Part shown: positions 1 to 10,191 of the stretch, piece after piece | Position numbering within the stretch: the first letter of the stretch is position 1 | Layout of the letters: every line of letters begins with the position of its first letter | Assembly (NCBI GenBank): GCA_031267235.1 | Contig: JAIRZM010000013.1 | Coordinates: 1-35,850, forward strand | Length of the DNA: 35,850 bases | Reading direction: 5' to 3' | Origin: Holosporaceae bacterium | Lineage (GTDB): Bacteria > Pseudomonadota > Alphaproteobacteria > UBA3830 | Translations under genes and position numbers: made by a program | Notes under the pieces: generated by a model | What the model saw: only the letters and a program-made list of their open reading frames with translations | Database searches by the model: none | What the model was told of the DNA's origin: nothing

Positions 1-2
1 TA

Positions 3-2135
3 TCCTCCAGCGATAGAGCCGAAGCTATGCGCAACTCATCCTACGAAAAGTTCATGGATCCCTGCATCGGGTTGCAAGATGGCGCGTATAATACAACCAG
101 TGGCTGGTCTTTCTCCAGCAGCAATAATTTCAAAATACTGGCCTACGACTTCCAGCCCAATTGCTACGGCGTGCAGTACGGTAAATTCATCATGGCGGCC
201 AATTGGACTGGCGCCAGCGTAAGAAAAAGTTTACCCGGAGTAAGGAGTGATCTGGAACGATTTGAATATCGTTTTTTGGGTGTTGAGAATGCGGCTATAG
301 TCAACTTATTTTTGTCTATAGAATCCCTGGCAATACACTTAGCTACATCACCAACTAATGAGGGTCTAAAAACAGAATTTTCAAGGGCTCTTGCGCGGCT
401 GTCGCCGTATTCAATATCTAAATCTCAGGAAGCTGTAGACATAGGCTCAATAAGCGGTGGCAACAAATATAATGTATTCGATTTTTTTCTGCCATCAGCG
501 AGATACTCGCAGAACCCATTATATTATATACTCTACGTCTACTATCCGCCAAGTACTGTTTATAGCCAAATATCCACCGGACATTTTAACTACAAATCGC
601 AGGAGGCGGTGACTGCGTCTTATACGTACAGTTGTGAAGCCAGTGATTCTAGAGTGGGCATATATGATGCTAAGAACACATGTAATGCCGGATATGGGAA
701 TACTGTCACTACAGACTTTAGAAACGGCATCTCAATAAGTTACTTTAAATGCTTTTGTGATCAGTCTTGCGCGTCAGGCTGGACATACGAAGGCAATGGA
801 ACCTCATTTTTCAATCATACTGCCACTGAAGGTTGCAATTGCAATTATACGTTCTCAAGAGCATGCTACAATTATTTCGACACCAATGGAACAAAAACAG
901 GCAGCTCTTGCCCTTCCGACATAACGCAGAATGTTACAGCTAGCACATACTCACCCTACCGCTACGATCTCAACAATTTTTTCTTTGTTAATGGAGAAAC
1001 CAAAAGCTACGACTCTTCTAAAACCTATGCCAATGCTGTGAAGAATGAATGCATTGCTTCGGTGACCAGCGGCTCCGATACGTGGCTGTGCTTCTGCGGC
1101 GACGGGCAGTTGAATATCTCCATTCGCCCAACTGGCGTGATTTCCGGAACAATGACATATAAAAATGCATCAAACGCCACCGTTTCGACTTCAGTCACCA
1201 ATCTTAGTAATCAGACCATCAATATAGATCCGTCAACGCATCTGTACGAAGCGCAAGGAGACGGAACCTATAAAATCACTCTGACATTAACAAACGTTCA
1301 GATATCGAATCCGAAAATGTCAAATATCACAAGTACAATCCGGCATTCGCATATAAATATAGTAGCAGACAATCTGAAAAACACGAATATCGTGGATTTC
1401 AACAAAAATGTAAGCGGCAAACCTCAATACTACGGAAGTATTACTTTCGGCAATGATGGCAACGGTGGCAGCCTGTCAACCTCGAGCTATTCTTATTCAA
1501 ATATTGATCATCTGAAATATTGGACAAACAACAGCAGCGCCATAAACGGATTCTACCACCAAAACATCGTTGGCGATTTTTTTGCGATTATCTGGGACTA
1601 CAATAATCTTTCTCCCAGCATTAACTGGAGTTTAAATACTGGCACGGATTTTGGAACCTACAATAACTCCTACTCTTTCTCCGGATTCCATCGCAGTTTT
1701 TTCCCTTGGGGCGTGTTTACAAATCAATCTCAAAAATACGCCAATTTCACCAGTGGTAACGTAGCGCTTATTTTGGGTGGATTCACATTGCCCCTGAACT
1801 ATGCGCTCTGCAACAACGGATACCAAGCCTCTGCCAGCACCGCAGTTCCTTCGTCTACGCTCGATCCAGACGCCGCAGTGATATCAGTCGCCGGCGACGC
1901 CTGCGATAAACTCAAGGCCGTTGCCGACGCCAGAGTTTACCTAATAAAGTATAGAACAACGGACACGAATCTAGGCAACAGCAAAACGGCGCTCAGCAAG
2001 TGCGCCTATGGCTCGTCCTCTCCCTACATACAAACGGCATCAAACAGAGACGAACTAGTGTCCGCCCTAAACGCCGTCGCCAAGGATATAAAAGAATTCG
2101 CCAACCATGAAGATCAGTATGTGGAAGAGAAATAG
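3..2135 (+). CDS. TadG-like modular adhesin paralogue (5'-partial)
   Basis: The frame is open to the left edge of the window, so this is the C-terminal ~710 residues of a longer protein; the first ATG (27) is not a convincing start. It is a paralogue of the TadG-like giant at 23724-29309. Shared parts are a DPCI block near the left edge, an NFFFVN...NEC...CFCGDG block (about 960-1110), and the last ~380 residues with THLYEAQGDGTYKI, NIVDFNKN, HLKYW and FFPWG blocks (about 1230-2135). The end (ARVYLIKYRTTD ... ELVSALNAVAKDI) resembles the last strand and helix of the VWA-like domain that closes TadG proteins. A cysteine-rich part at about 630-920 keeps C-x-C-x3-C (KCFCDQSC) but is otherwise diverged. 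A cell-surface or pilus-associated adhesin is an inference from the family. The gene is convergent with ugpC, 13 bp away. Confidence 0.7.
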   Translation, partial: SSSDRAEAMRNSSYEKFMDPCIGLQDGAYNTTSGWSFSSSNNFKILAYDFQPNCYGVQYGKFIMAANWTGASVRKSLPGVRSDLERFEYRFLGVENAAIVNLFLSIESLAIHLATSPTNEGLKTEFSRALARLSPYSISKSQEAVDIGSISGGNKYNVFDFFLPSARYSQNPLYYILYVYYPPSTVYSQISTGHFNYKSQEAVTASYTYSCEASDSRVGIYDAKNTCNAGYGNTVTTDFRNGISISYFKCFCDQSCASGWTYEGNGTSFFNHTATEGCNCNYTFSRACYNYFDTNGTKTGSSCPSDITQNVTASTYSPYRYDLNNFFFVNGETKSYDSSKTYANAVKNECIASVTSGSDTWLCFCGDGQLNISIRPTGVISGTMTYKNASNATVSTSVTNLSNQTINIDPSTHLYEAQGDGTYKITLTLTNVQISNPKMSNITSTIRHSHINIVADNLKNTNIVDFNKNVSGKPQYYGSITFGNDGNGGSLSTSSYSYSNIDHLKYWTNNSSAINGFYHQNIVGDFFAIIWDYNNLSPSINWSLNTGTDFGTYNNSYSFSGFHRSFFPWGVFTNQSQKYANFTSGNVALILGGFTLPLNYALCNNGYQASASTAVPSSTLDPDAAVISVAGDACDKLKAVADARVYLIKYRTTDTNLGNSKTALSKCAYGSSSPYIQTASNRDELVSALNAVAKDIKEFANHEDQYVEEK

Positions 2136-2148
2136 TGCGTAATTTGGG

Positions 2149-3279
2149 CTAGATATGCGACGGTGGCGCAGAGGTATTTATGCCCACCAGCGTGTTGCCG
2201 TTTTCACCGAAGAGATAGCTTCTTTCGATGTGAAATCCCAGCTTCACTTCACGGAGAGTAGATTCGCCGATGGGTTTTTTGGATTTCACGGTAATGGGGT
2301 TTCCATCCTTCAGAGATATGTGAATAATTCCTTCTCCGCCAAGATTTTCCGACAAAAAAACGCTGCCATCTAGCTTGTTTCCAAAAAATAGACCATCCTT
2401 GGGCAGAATTTCTATGTCTTCGGGGCGAATTCCCAGATAATATTTCGCCTCTTGGGCAAAGCTCGCGTATCCCTTATGAATAATGGACACTTTTTCTCCG
2501 GTGGGAAGTCGAAAAACTGACAATTTACCGGATTTTTCAAGAAAAGAGACCTCAAAGATGTTTATTTCGCTGGAGCCAATGAATTTTGCCACAAACATGT
2601 TGACGGGAGAGTTGTAGAGCTCAATGGGAGTACCAACCTGCTCCACTGCTCCATCCCGCATAACCACTATCTTATCCGCCAGCGTCATGGCTTCCGCTTG
2701 ATCGTGGGTGACGTAGACCATGGTGGTTTTCAGCTGAGCCTTCAGTTTGGCCAACTCGTATCTCATTTGGGATCTCAGCGCCGTATCTAAATTTGAAAGC
2801 GGCTCGTCAAATAGAAACGCGTACGGATTCCGAACTATGGCGCGCCCTATGGCCACGCGCTGCTTCTGCCCTCCGGAAAGCTCCTTCGGCTTCCGGTGTA
2901 GGAGATGATCTATTCTCAATATGCTCGCTATGCCCAGAACTCTCTCTTCGATTTCTTCTTTCTTCATCTTGCGAACTCGGAGAGCGAAGGCCATATTTTC
3001 AAAAACCGTCATGTGGGGATAAAGCGCGTAGGATTGAAATACCATCGCGATTCCTCGGCTGGCGGGCGGAATGTCATTCACGTACCTGTCGCCGATGAAA
3101 ATCTCGCCGACGTCAGCGTCTTCCAGTCCGCATATCAACCTCAACACCGTGGATTTGCCGCAGCCGGATGGACCAACCAAGACCGTGCACTCGCCATCTT
3201 CCATGACCAAATTAACATTCTTTATGATATTGCTATCCTGGAACGATTTACTGACATTCTTCAGAACTATGGAGGCCAT
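2149..3279 (-). CDS. ugpC: ABC transporter ATP-binding protein, UgpC/MalK type
   Basis: A 376-residue cytoplasmic ATPase of the carbohydrate-uptake (CUT1) class. Visible motifs are Walker A GPSGCGKS (36-43), Q-loop Gln82, signature LSGGQ (134-138), Walker B ending FLFDEP (155-160), D-loop SNLD (162-165) and the switch His192. After about residue 235 comes the TOBE/MalK-like regulatory region (LGIRPEDIEIL), which separates it from short exporter ATPases. It starts with ATG 14 bp after gyrA and probably shares its transcript. No permease or solute-binding protein gene is present nearby, so the substrate (glycerol-3-phosphate, a sugar or another solute) cannot be read from context; in this family one ATPase can serve several permeases. 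The symbol reflects family similarity, not a proven substrate. Confidence 0.85.
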   Translation of the reverse strand: MASIVLKNVSKSFQDSNIIKNVNLVMEDGECTVLVGPSGCGKSTVLRLICGLEDADVGEIFIGDRYVNDIPPASRGIAMVFQSYALYPHMTVFENMAFALRVRKMKKEEIEERVLGIASILRIDHLLHRKPKELSGGQKQRVAIGRAIVRNPYAFLFDEPLSNLDTALRSQMRYELAKLKAQLKTTMVYVTHDQAEAMTLADKIVVMRDGAVEQVGTPIELYNSPVNMFVAKFIGSSEINIFEVSFLEKSGKLSVFRLPTGEKVSIIHKGYASFAQEAKYYLGIRPEDIEILPKDGLFFGNKLDGSVFLSENLGGEGIIHISLKDGNPITVKSKKPIGESTLREVKLGFHIERSYLFGENGNTLVGINTSAPPSHI

Positions 3280-3293
3280 TATCTATCTCATAA

Positions 3294-5936
3294 CTATTCG
3301 CTGTCTACTAATCTCGCCGCCGACACAACCTTTTCGCCTTTTTCTACCCGGAACAGTATAACGCCCTGGGTTGCTCTGCCGGTGATTCTTACGCTGTTTA
3401 CCGGACAACGAATTAGCTTTCCGTTGTTGGTTACCAGCATAACGTCATCGCTCTCATCGACAGGAAAGACGGCCACAACGGCGCCATTGCGAGAGTTCAT
3501 GTCTATATTTTTTACTCCCTGAGTACCGCGACTGCAAGTTCTATATTCAAAAGAGGAAGTTTTCTTGGCAAAGCCATTTTCTGTTATGGTGAGGAGAGTT
3601 TGATCCAGCGCCTTCATTTCCTCAAATTTAGCGGGAGCTTCAAACTGCTGATCCGACAGCATTTCTTCGCTACTTCTTCGGATCCAATTGGAGTAGCGGA
3701 TGTACTCTTCGCGTTCGTCAACGCTGAAGATTCCGTTATTCAAAACAGCCAACGATATGACCACATCGTCTCCCAGCAACTTGATGGCGCGCACTCCGGT
3801 GGATCTGCTGCTGCCGAAAACACGCAAATCGCTTGTCGGAAATCTAACACATTTGCCAAGTTTGGAGGAGATGAGTATGTCCATGTCTTCCTTGCAGAGC
3901 GCAACAGAAATCAATTTCTCACCTTCGTCGAGTTTCATGGCTATTTTGCCATTGGATCTTATGTTGATGAAATCGCTCAGTTTATTCCGCCGGATGGTGC
4001 CATGGGAAGTGGCGAATATGATGTCATAGGAGTTCCAGGTAGAATCGTCGTCCGGCAATGCCAAAACCGTAGAAAGAGCTTCATTTTCTTTGATGGGGAA
4101 GAGATTAATCAGCGCTTTCCCTTTGGACTGAGGATTGGAAAGAGGCAATTTATATACCTTCATCTGGTACACTATGCCCAGAGTCGAGAAAAATAACACC
4201 GGAGTGTGGGTACTGGCCACAAACAGATCGTGAACGAAATCTTCGTCCTTGGTGGTCATGCCGGTTTTTCCTTTGCCGCCACGCTTTTGAGCTCTATAGG
4301 CATTCAGGGGAACGCGCTTAATGTATCCGCTGTGACTTACGGTCACGACCATATCTTCTTTCTGGATGAAATCTTCATCTTCCAGAGCCATCCCATCATC
4401 TTCGATGAGCGTCTTGCGCGGAGTGGAGAATTCTGTCTTTAGCGCTATCAACTCGCTGCGAATTATCTCTAAAACGCGCTCTTTGGAAGAAAGAATGGCA
4501 AGGAAATCTTTGATTTTATTGGCTAGTTGGGTCAGCTCATCGGAAATTTTCGTTCTCTCCAGCCCCGTCAGACGATGAAGTCTCAAATCCAGAATGGCCT
4601 GCGCCTGAGCATCAGTCAACCGGCATCGACCATTGGCGTAGATGCTCAGCGGATCATCCACCAGGCGCATCAGTGGCTCCACATCTTCTGCCGGCCATTC
4701 CCTTTCCAGGAGCACAGCTTTAGCGGCTGCGTAGTCGTGACTGGATCTAATAATTCCAATTACTTCGTCGATGTTGGAGACGGCGATCGCCAAACCAATC
4801 AGCAAATGAGCACGATCTCGAGTTTTATTCAGCTCAAAGCGCGTTCGACGTAGCACAATCTCCTTGCGAAACTCGATGAAGGCATTGAGAATTTCCATCA
4901 AATTCATGAGCTTAGGGCGGCCATTGTGAAGCGCCAGCATATTAACGCCAAAAGAAGTTTGCAGCGGAGAATTCTTATACAGCTGATTTAATATAACATC
5001 GCTGTTGGCGTCTTTTTTCAACTCTATGACTACGCGCACGCCATCACGGTCGGATTCATCTCGTAAATCAGATATCCCCTCCACTATCTTTTCATTAACT
5101 AGGCTTGCAATTTTCTCCAGCAGTTTTGCCTTATTAACCTGATAGGGAATTTCTGTGACAATGATCGCCTGGCGATCTTTGCGTACTTGTTCGGTCTTGG
5201 TGCAGGATCGCAGCAGAATCGAACCACGCCCCGTTTTAAAGGCGTTCAATATGCCGCTTCGTCCAAGAATATGACCACCGGTGGGAAAATCAGGCCCCTG
5301 CAATACGGTAATCAGCTGTTCCAACGGAGTGTCCGCATCGTCTATCAGCATCATGCAGGCGTCTATGACCTCTCCGAGATTGTGAGTCGGAATATTGGTT
5401 GCCATGCCAACGGCTATTCCACCGGCGCCATTTACCAAAAGATTTGGAAAACGCGCCGGAAGCAACGTTGGCTCCTGAAGCGATTCATCGTAGTTTGGTT
5501 GAAAGTCGACCGTATCACAGTAGAGATCTTCGGTTAGGGTATGGGCAATTTTCGAAAGCCTGGCCTCCGTATAGCGCATTGCCGCAGCTGGATCGCCATC
5601 CATGGATCCAAAATTTCCTTGACCATTCACCAAAACTTCCCGCATCGAAAATGGCTGAGCCATGCGAACCATTGATTCGTAGATGGCTGAATCTCCATGC
5701 GGGTGGTATTTTCCTATTACATCACCGACGATGCGCGCAGATTTGCGAAATGGTTTGTTATGATCGTAGCCGCATTCCACCATGCTGTATATGATGCGCC
5801 GATGAACCGGCTTTAATCCGTCACGAACGTCCGGAAGAGCCCTTGAGACAATTACGCTCATGGCATAATCCAAGTATGAACGCTTCATTTCATCTTCGAG
5901 AGATACAGAAACTATACCTTCATCTTCGGTAGTCAA
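3294..5936 (-). CDS. gyrA: DNA gyrase subunit A
   Basis: An 880-residue type IIA topoisomerase subunit that, with GyrB, introduces negative supercoils. The catalytic tyrosine is Tyr122 in RYTEARLS, the same number as in E. coli. The quinolone-determining stretch reads [19 protein letters not shown], with Ser83 and Glu87 (Asp in E. coli); Ser83 is the quinolone-susceptible type. A GyrA box (QKRGGKG, about residue 549) marks it as gyrase rather than ParC and is followed by the beta-pinwheel repeats. The start is TTG, with GGGGA four bases upstream (5941-5945); the next ATG is residue 17 and would cut into the conserved [14 protein letters not shown] start. ssb lies 42 bp upstream, a common alphaproteobacterial arrangement, so the two are probably co-transcribed. 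Confidence 0.97.
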   Translation of the reverse strand: MTTEDEGIVSVSLEDEMKRSYLDYAMSVIVSRALPDVRDGLKPVHRRIIYSMVECGYDHNKPFRKSARIVGDVIGKYHPHGDSAIYESMVRMAQPFSMREVLVNGQGNFGSMDGDPAAAMRYTEARLSKIAHTLTEDLYCDTVDFQPNYDESLQEPTLLPARFPNLLVNGAGGIAVGMATNIPTHNLGEVIDACMMLIDDADTPLEQLITVLQGPDFPTGGHILGRSGILNAFKTGRGSILLRSCTKTEQVRKDRQAIIVTEIPYQVNKAKLLEKIASLVNEKIVEGISDLRDESDRDGVRVVIELKKDANSDVILNQLYKNSPLQTSFGVNMLALHNGRPKLMNLMEILNAFIEFRKEIVLRRTRFELNKTRDRAHLLIGLAIAVSNIDEVIGIIRSSHDYAAAKAVLLEREWPAEDVEPLMRLVDDPLSIYANGRCRLTDAQAQAILDLRLHRLTGLERTKISDELTQLANKIKDFLAILSSKERVLEIIRSELIALKTEFSTPRKTLIEDDGMALEDEDFIQKEDMVVTVSHSGYIKRVPLNAYRAQKRGGKGKTGMTTKDEDFVHDLFVASTHTPVLFFSTLGIVYQMKVYKLPLSNPQSKGKALINLFPIKENEALSTVLALPDDDSTWNSYDIIFATSHGTIRRNKLSDFINIRSNGKIAMKLDEGEKLISVALCKEDMDILISSKLGKCVRFPTSDLRVFGSSRSTGVRAIKLLGDDVVISLAVLNNGIFSVDEREEYIRYSNWIRRSSEEMLSDQQFEAPAKFEEMKALDQTLLTITENGFAKKTSSFEYRTCSRGTQGVKNIDMNSRNGAVVAVFPVDESDDVMLVTNNGKLIRCPVNSVRITGRATQGVILFRVEKGEKVVSAARLVDSE

Positions 5937-5978
5937 AAAATCCCCACGTTATTTTCTTTAAGCAATGTCATCGCAATA

Positions 5979-6413
5979 TTAGAATGGAATGTCGTCATCT
6001 GTCACTGATAACTCCGGCTTGTCGCCAGCCGATGGATCAACACTTGCGGAACCCTCAGAAGATTTCGGATCTAACATCGTTAATTCCCCACGGAATCGAG
6101 AAAGAATAACCTCTGTCGTGTATTTTTCGATGCCACTTTGATCCTGCCAACGCCTAGTCTGCAGTTGCCCTTCCACATACACTTTGGATCCCTTATGCAA
6201 ATACTTTTCGCAGATTTCAGCTAAATTCGGATTAAAAACCACCACCCGATGCCACTCGGTGCGATCCTTTCTTTCTCCCGATACCTTATCTCTCCAGGAC
6301 TCTGAGGTAGCAACGGAAAAGCTCACTATTTTTGAACCATCCTGAGCCGACCTTACCTCCGGATCTTTGCCAAGATTGCCAACTAAAATTACCTTATTAA
6401 TGCTGCCTGCCAT
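5979..6413 (-). CDS. ssb: Single-stranded DNA-binding protein
   Basis: A 144-residue SSB, which coats single-stranded DNA in replication, repair and recombination. The N-terminal OB fold (about 1-110) shows the family start [16 protein letters not shown], the block [36 protein letters not shown], and TTEVIL. A short acidic, Ser/Asp-rich linker ends in the protein-interaction tip DDDIPF. Length is slightly below the usual 150-180 because of the short linker. It is the first gene of the ssb-gyrA-ugpC group, and a plausible sigma-70-like promoter lies directly upstream. Confidence 0.97.
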   Translation of the reverse strand: MAGSINKVILVGNLGKDPEVRSAQDGSKIVSFSVATSESWRDKVSGERKDRTEWHRVVVFNPNLAEICEKYLHKGSKVYVEGQLQTRRWQDQSGIEKYTTEVILSRFRGELTMLDPKSSEGSASVDPSAGDKPELSVTDDDIPF

Positions 6414-6440
6414 AATAAAAACCCATCACTCTTTCGATGG

Positions 6441-6469
6441 ACTCTACACGCTAAGAAACAAAAATTCAA
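6441..6469 (-). promoter_or_regulatory. Candidate promoter of ssb(-gyrA-ugpC)
   Basis: Read on the minus strand: TTGAAT (6464-6469), a 17-bp spacer, TAGAGT (6441-6446). The expected transcript would start near 6434 and give a leader of about 20 bases before the ssb ATG. Four of six positions match in the -10 box. The call is based on consensus and position only. Confidence 0.4.
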
Positions 6470-6543
6470 CGAATATTTAAGAAACATAAGCGGCCATAAT
6501 GACCCAAGGCATATGCCCTTGCATACATTTTTCCAGTTTTATG

Positions 6544-6552
6544 TGCTATGAT
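6544..6552 (+). promoter_or_regulatory. Candidate extended -10 promoter of mutS
   Basis: TGCTATGAT fits an extended -10 element (TGn-TATGAT) 22 bp before the mutS ATG. No -35 box stands at the standard distance, which is usual for extended -10 promoters. It lies in the 161-bp divergent region shared with ssb. Confidence 0.4.
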
Positions 6553-6574
6553 TCCTGCTAACTAGAGATAAAAA

Positions 6575-9211
6575 ATGGAAGAGAATAGCCTGTTCTACAG
6601 TTCCGCCAAAGATGTTACTCCTATGATGTCTCAGTATCTTAGCGCGAAATCCCAATATCCAGGATGTTTGCTATTGTTTCGACTGGGTGATTTCTACGAA
6701 TTATTTTTTGAAGACGCCAAAATAGCTTCCTCTATTCTAAACATAGCCCTCACACATAGAGGAAAGCACATGAGCGAGAATGTTCCCATGTGTGGAATTC
6801 CTGTGGCAACGCTGGATAATTATCTGGGAAGATTGGTGAAATACGGCCAAAAAGTGGCCATTTGTGATCAGACAGAAGATCCTCAGGAGGCGAAAAAACG
6901 TGGTCATGGAGCCATAGTAAAACGAGAAGTGACAAGAATCTTGACTGCCGGAACGCTCGTTGAAGAGTCTCTGCTGAGCGCAAAGCGGAATAATTTTCTC
7001 ATGGCAATTGTTCCGGGGGTATACAAGAGGACAGCCCAGATCAAAACGCTGAGCTTTGCCGCTATAGACATATCCACCGGAGATTTTTTCCTAAACACCG
7101 TAGTAAAGGATGAATTCCCAGCTGTTGCGGAGATATGCCAAGTGAGCGAGATATTACTTTCCTCCAGCTACGATGGGACAGAATTCGCGGAGTATATAAT
7201 GTCTGTTTGCAATATTTCTCCGACGTTTTTGCCGGAATCCAAGTTCAATCCAATAGTTGAGAAAGAGAGGCTAGAGCGCTATTTCAAGGTGAGTGCTCTG
7301 GATAGTTTCGGCATAGTTTTAAACGAAGAACTTGCCTCCTGTGGCGCGGTATTGGAATATTTGCTAATAACACAACGCGGCAATCTCTCCACCTTGCCGA
7401 TTCCCAAAAGAATTCAGCAAAGCAATCATATGATAGTGGACCCGTCCACCAGCAAAAGCCTGGAGCTAATGTCTTCCTGCCGTGGAGAGCACGAATACAG
7501 CCTTCTAGGAGCAATTGATCGCACCAAAACGCCCTTTGGCGCACGAAATTTGGCAGCACGAGTGTCTTCACCTCTTGTTGATATGGAGCTGCTCAAAAGA
7601 CGCTTGGATTGCATTAATTTTTTTTTGAAAAACGAAAAAATCCGAAAGCTGCTACGAGAAGCTCTAACAAACTGTTCGGATTTCGAGCGAGCAATTGGCA
7701 GGATTAAGTTTAATAAGTTTTCTCCTCGCGACGTTGGAGATATTAGGGAGCTGTTGCGCCTAATTGTCATCGTAAAATCAATTCTAAACGATATTTTCGT
7801 TCCCTCCGAAGGCGAATATTCTCTGGAGAATCTGCGGGATTTTTCTACTTTACAACAACTGCTGGAATCTGCGTTGGAGGAGAAACTGCCGGCTAATAAC
7901 CAGAGCGGAAGCCTGATCTCCAACGGCTATTCCCGAGAGTTGGATCAGTTAAAACACATGAAAGACCATAGTGGAGAACTGATTTCTGATCTGCAGGAGA
8001 GATATATAGCGGAAACAGGCATCGGCACGTTAAGAATTAAAAATAATGCCATCATTGGCTGGTATATTGAGGTTTCGCTTGCTCAAAAATCCAAAGTCAC
8101 CGACAAATTCATTCATCGTCAAACTTTAGTAAACGGCATTAGGTATACCACCGAAGAACTGATGAATCTGCAATCTAAATTCGCAAAAGCATTCGAAGAG
8201 TGGAGTCAGTTGGAACAAAAACTTTATGGAGAAATTGTTTCGGAAATAATTAGACATAGCGACGCTATTTCCTATGCCGTAAAAATGCTGGCTTGTTTTG
8301 ATGTTTATGTTAATTTTGCTCACATCGCCGAGGAGCGCAATTATGTGCGTCCGGAAATTTCATCTGATTCTATATTAAAAATAGAGGGAGGCAGACATCC
8401 TGTCTTGGAAATACATCAAAAGGAATTTATCCACAACGATTGCAACCTAAATCTTCAGGAAAGAATCTGCCTCCTAACGGGACCAAATATGGCCGGCAAA
8501 AGCACATATTTGCGCCAAAATGCCCTAATAGTGATCCTTGCTCAAATTGGCTGCTACGTTCCCGCCAAAAGTGCAACTCTCGGCATTGTCGATAGATTGT
8601 TTTCTCGAATAGGAGCTTCCGACGATATCGCGCGGGGACGGTCAACTTTCATGGTTGAAATGATAGAAACTGCCACCATATTGAACCAAGCCACCGAGAA
8701 ATCATTTGTTATTTTGGATGAAGTGGGACGTGGCACTTCCACCTACGATGGCCTTTCCATAGCTTGGGCTGTGGTGGAAAATCTTCACAGAGCAAACAAA
8801 TGTAGAGTCCTCTTCGCAACGCACTATCGAGAACTTGCGTCGCTGCGCAAGTCATTAAAAAATCTTCAATGCATGACTCTAAAAGTACAAGAATGGAACG
8901 GCGATGTAATTTTTTATCATAAAATCATCGATGGAGTCGCCGACAAATCCTATGGAATTTATGTTGCCGGCATCGCTGGCGTTCCTAAATCAGTTATAAA
9001 ACGCGCTTCTGAGCTTTTAAAAAAACTTGAATCTCCGACCGACAACGAGGCAAACTTTATGGATTTTGTAAACGGATGCCAGGATCAAATGGAACTCAAT
9101 TATTGGGAAACAGAGCATAAATTAAAGCAAAAAATTGAGGCCATCGATATTAACAATATCTCCCCCAAAGATGCACTGGACATTCTCTACGAGCTGAAAG
9201 GACTGATCTAA
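6575..9211 (+). CDS. mutS: DNA mismatch repair protein MutS
   Basis: An 878-residue MutS that recognises base mismatches and small loops and recruits MutL using ATP. The mismatch-contacting Phe-X-Glu motif is F40-Y41-E42 in LGDFYELFFEDA. The connector, lever and clamp regions follow, then the ATPase domain with Walker A GPNMAGKST (about 636-644), Walker B FVILDEVGRGTSTYDG (about 710-725) and a FATHYREL switch region. Length is normal for the family. The ATG follows the sequence AGAGATAAAAA; no strong ribosome site is seen. It is convergent with tadC (22 bp gap). A nine-T run lies inside the gene at 7618-7626. Confidence 0.97.
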   Translation: MEENSLFYSSAKDVTPMMSQYLSAKSQYPGCLLLFRLGDFYELFFEDAKIASSILNIALTHRGKHMSENVPMCGIPVATLDNYLGRLVKYGQKVAICDQTEDPQEAKKRGHGAIVKREVTRILTAGTLVEESLLSAKRNNFLMAIVPGVYKRTAQIKTLSFAAIDISTGDFFLNTVVKDEFPAVAEICQVSEILLSSSYDGTEFAEYIMSVCNISPTFLPESKFNPIVEKERLERYFKVSALDSFGIVLNEELASCGAVLEYLLITQRGNLSTLPIPKRIQQSNHMIVDPSTSKSLELMSSCRGEHEYSLLGAIDRTKTPFGARNLAARVSSPLVDMELLKRRLDCINFFLKNEKIRKLLREALTNCSDFERAIGRIKFNKFSPRDVGDIRELLRLIVIVKSILNDIFVPSEGEYSLENLRDFSTLQQLLESALEEKLPANNQSGSLISNGYSRELDQLKHMKDHSGELISDLQERYIAETGIGTLRIKNNAIIGWYIEVSLAQKSKVTDKFIHRQTLVNGIRYTTEELMNLQSKFAKAFEEWSQLEQKLYGEIVSEIIRHSDAISYAVKMLACFDVYVNFAHIAEERNYVRPEISSDSILKIEGGRHPVLEIHQKEFIHNDCNLNLQERICLLTGPNMAGKSTYLRQNALIVILAQIGCYVPAKSATLGIVDRLFSRIGASDDIARGRSTFMVEMIETATILNQATEKSFVILDEVGRGTSTYDGLSIAWAVVENLHRANKCRVLFATHYRELASLRKSLKNLQCMTLKVQEWNGDVIFYHKIIDGVADKSYGIYVAGIAGVPKSVIKRASELLKKLESPTDNEANFMDFVNGCQDQMELNYWETEHKLKQKIEAIDINNISPKDALDILYELKGLI
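7618..7626 (+). repeat. T9 homopolymer inside mutS
   Basis: Nine consecutive T bases encode the Asn-Phe-Phe-Leu stretch near MutS residue 350. Slippage by one base would truncate MutS. Whether it varies is not visible here. Confidence 0.6.
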
Positions 9212-9233
9212 ATGATATGATAGACTGCTATTA

Positions 9234-10190
9234 CTAGCTGTTGAACGATTTTATCATGCCGACAATTACTGGACCTAGCATGACTATGAACAGGCATGGC
9301 ATGATGAAAAACATCATAGGCAGTGTGAGTAGGGTAGGCGCTTGGGCTGCTCTTGCTTCTGCTTCAAGCATCCTTCTCTGCCTTGATTCTACTGCTAGAT
9401 CCCTCAGGGAAGTGGAAAGTGAAGATCCGTATTCTATGGATTGGCTCAAGGTTTTGGATATGGTTTTAATCTCCAAACAGTCCGTTCTATTTTCCAAATT
9501 CTCGAAAACCTGACGATGATCCGGAATCATTTCTAATTCTATGGAGGTTAAGCTGAGTTCATCGGCCAGCAACGGATTGGAAGTTCTCAATTCGCGAGCA
9601 ATTCTTCTGATGGCTCGATTGAGGTCAAGTCCAGACTCAGTGCAAATAACCAGTAGGTCAATCAAGTCAGGAACACCGTGTTCTATGGCCTCTTTCCTTC
9701 TATTGGCCATTATTTGCAGATTTAGGTTGGTTAATTTATGTCCTCCCAATATGGCGCCTATTAGGCTAATTAACATGCAGAGTGGCAGTGGAATATCAAA
9801 ATCATTTGTGGCTAAAGTTATCAGAGCAATAAAGAATATGGCTATTGCCGATATGAGCTTTGACTTCATGAACTCTTCCAAAGCATTTCTGTGACGAATG
9901 CCCGTTTTCATCAAAAGTTCCTGCATTTCTGCTATAAGATCTTTGTTTTTTGTAGCTATGAAGTGCAGTATGCCACTAGTTCCAATGGATGGCCCGTTGT
10001 GGCTCAATCCTAAATCTCCAGTTTCTTCCTCTATGCTCTGGGTTGTGGTGGAATGTACATCTTTTCTTCTTTTGGACAATTTATAATCGCTCATGATTTG
10101 AATAGCTATTCTTGTAGCAGAATCCTTTACGGCGAATAAAGTTACAAAAGTTACCAGAAAAGTAATGATATCTATTCCAATGCCGCCCAT
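9234..10190 (-). CDS. tadC: Tad pilus inner-membrane platform protein TadC
   Basis: A 318-residue T2SSF-domain membrane protein, a partner of TadB in the pilus assembly platform that works with the CpaF ATPase. An N-terminal membrane segment is followed by a hydrophilic region, a mid-protein segment (FFIALITLATNDFDIPLPLCMLISLIGAILGG), the characteristic PDLIDLLVICTESGLDLNRAIRRIA block, a QSIEYGSSLSTSLRDLA block, and a C-terminal membrane segment (LPMMFFIMPCLFIVMLGPVIV). Its ATG comes one base after the tadB stop. It is the last gene of the cpaA-to-tadC operon; no TadD-like TPR gene follows. Confidence 0.92.
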   Translation of the reverse strand: MGGIGIDIITFLVTFVTLFAVKDSATRIAIQIMSDYKLSKRRKDVHSTTTQSIEEETGDLGLSHNGPSIGTSGILHFIATKNKDLIAEMQELLMKTGIRHRNALEEFMKSKLISAIAIFFIALITLATNDFDIPLPLCMLISLIGAILGGHKLTNLNLQIMANRRKEAIEHGVPDLIDLLVICTESGLDLNRAIRRIARELRTSNPLLADELSLTSIELEMIPDHRQVFENLENRTDCLEIKTISKTLSQSIEYGSSLSTSLRDLAVESRQRRMLEAEARAAQAPTLLTLPMMFFIMPCLFIVMLGPVIVGMIKSFNS

Positions 10191-10191
10191 A

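Noticed and set aside
2136-2148. Terminator between the left-edge gene and ugpC
   Set aside because: Only 13 bases separate the stops and no stem with a T run is present; the same holds for the mutS/tadC and hydratase/tadE junctions.
2905-3522. A 205-codon plus-strand frame over the ugpC/gyrA junction
   Set aside because: It lies entirely antisense to conserved coding sequence and spans two genes, so it is a shadow.
3294-5936. gyrA as a possible parC
   Set aside because: The GyrA box QKRGGKG and adjacency to ssb support gyrase.
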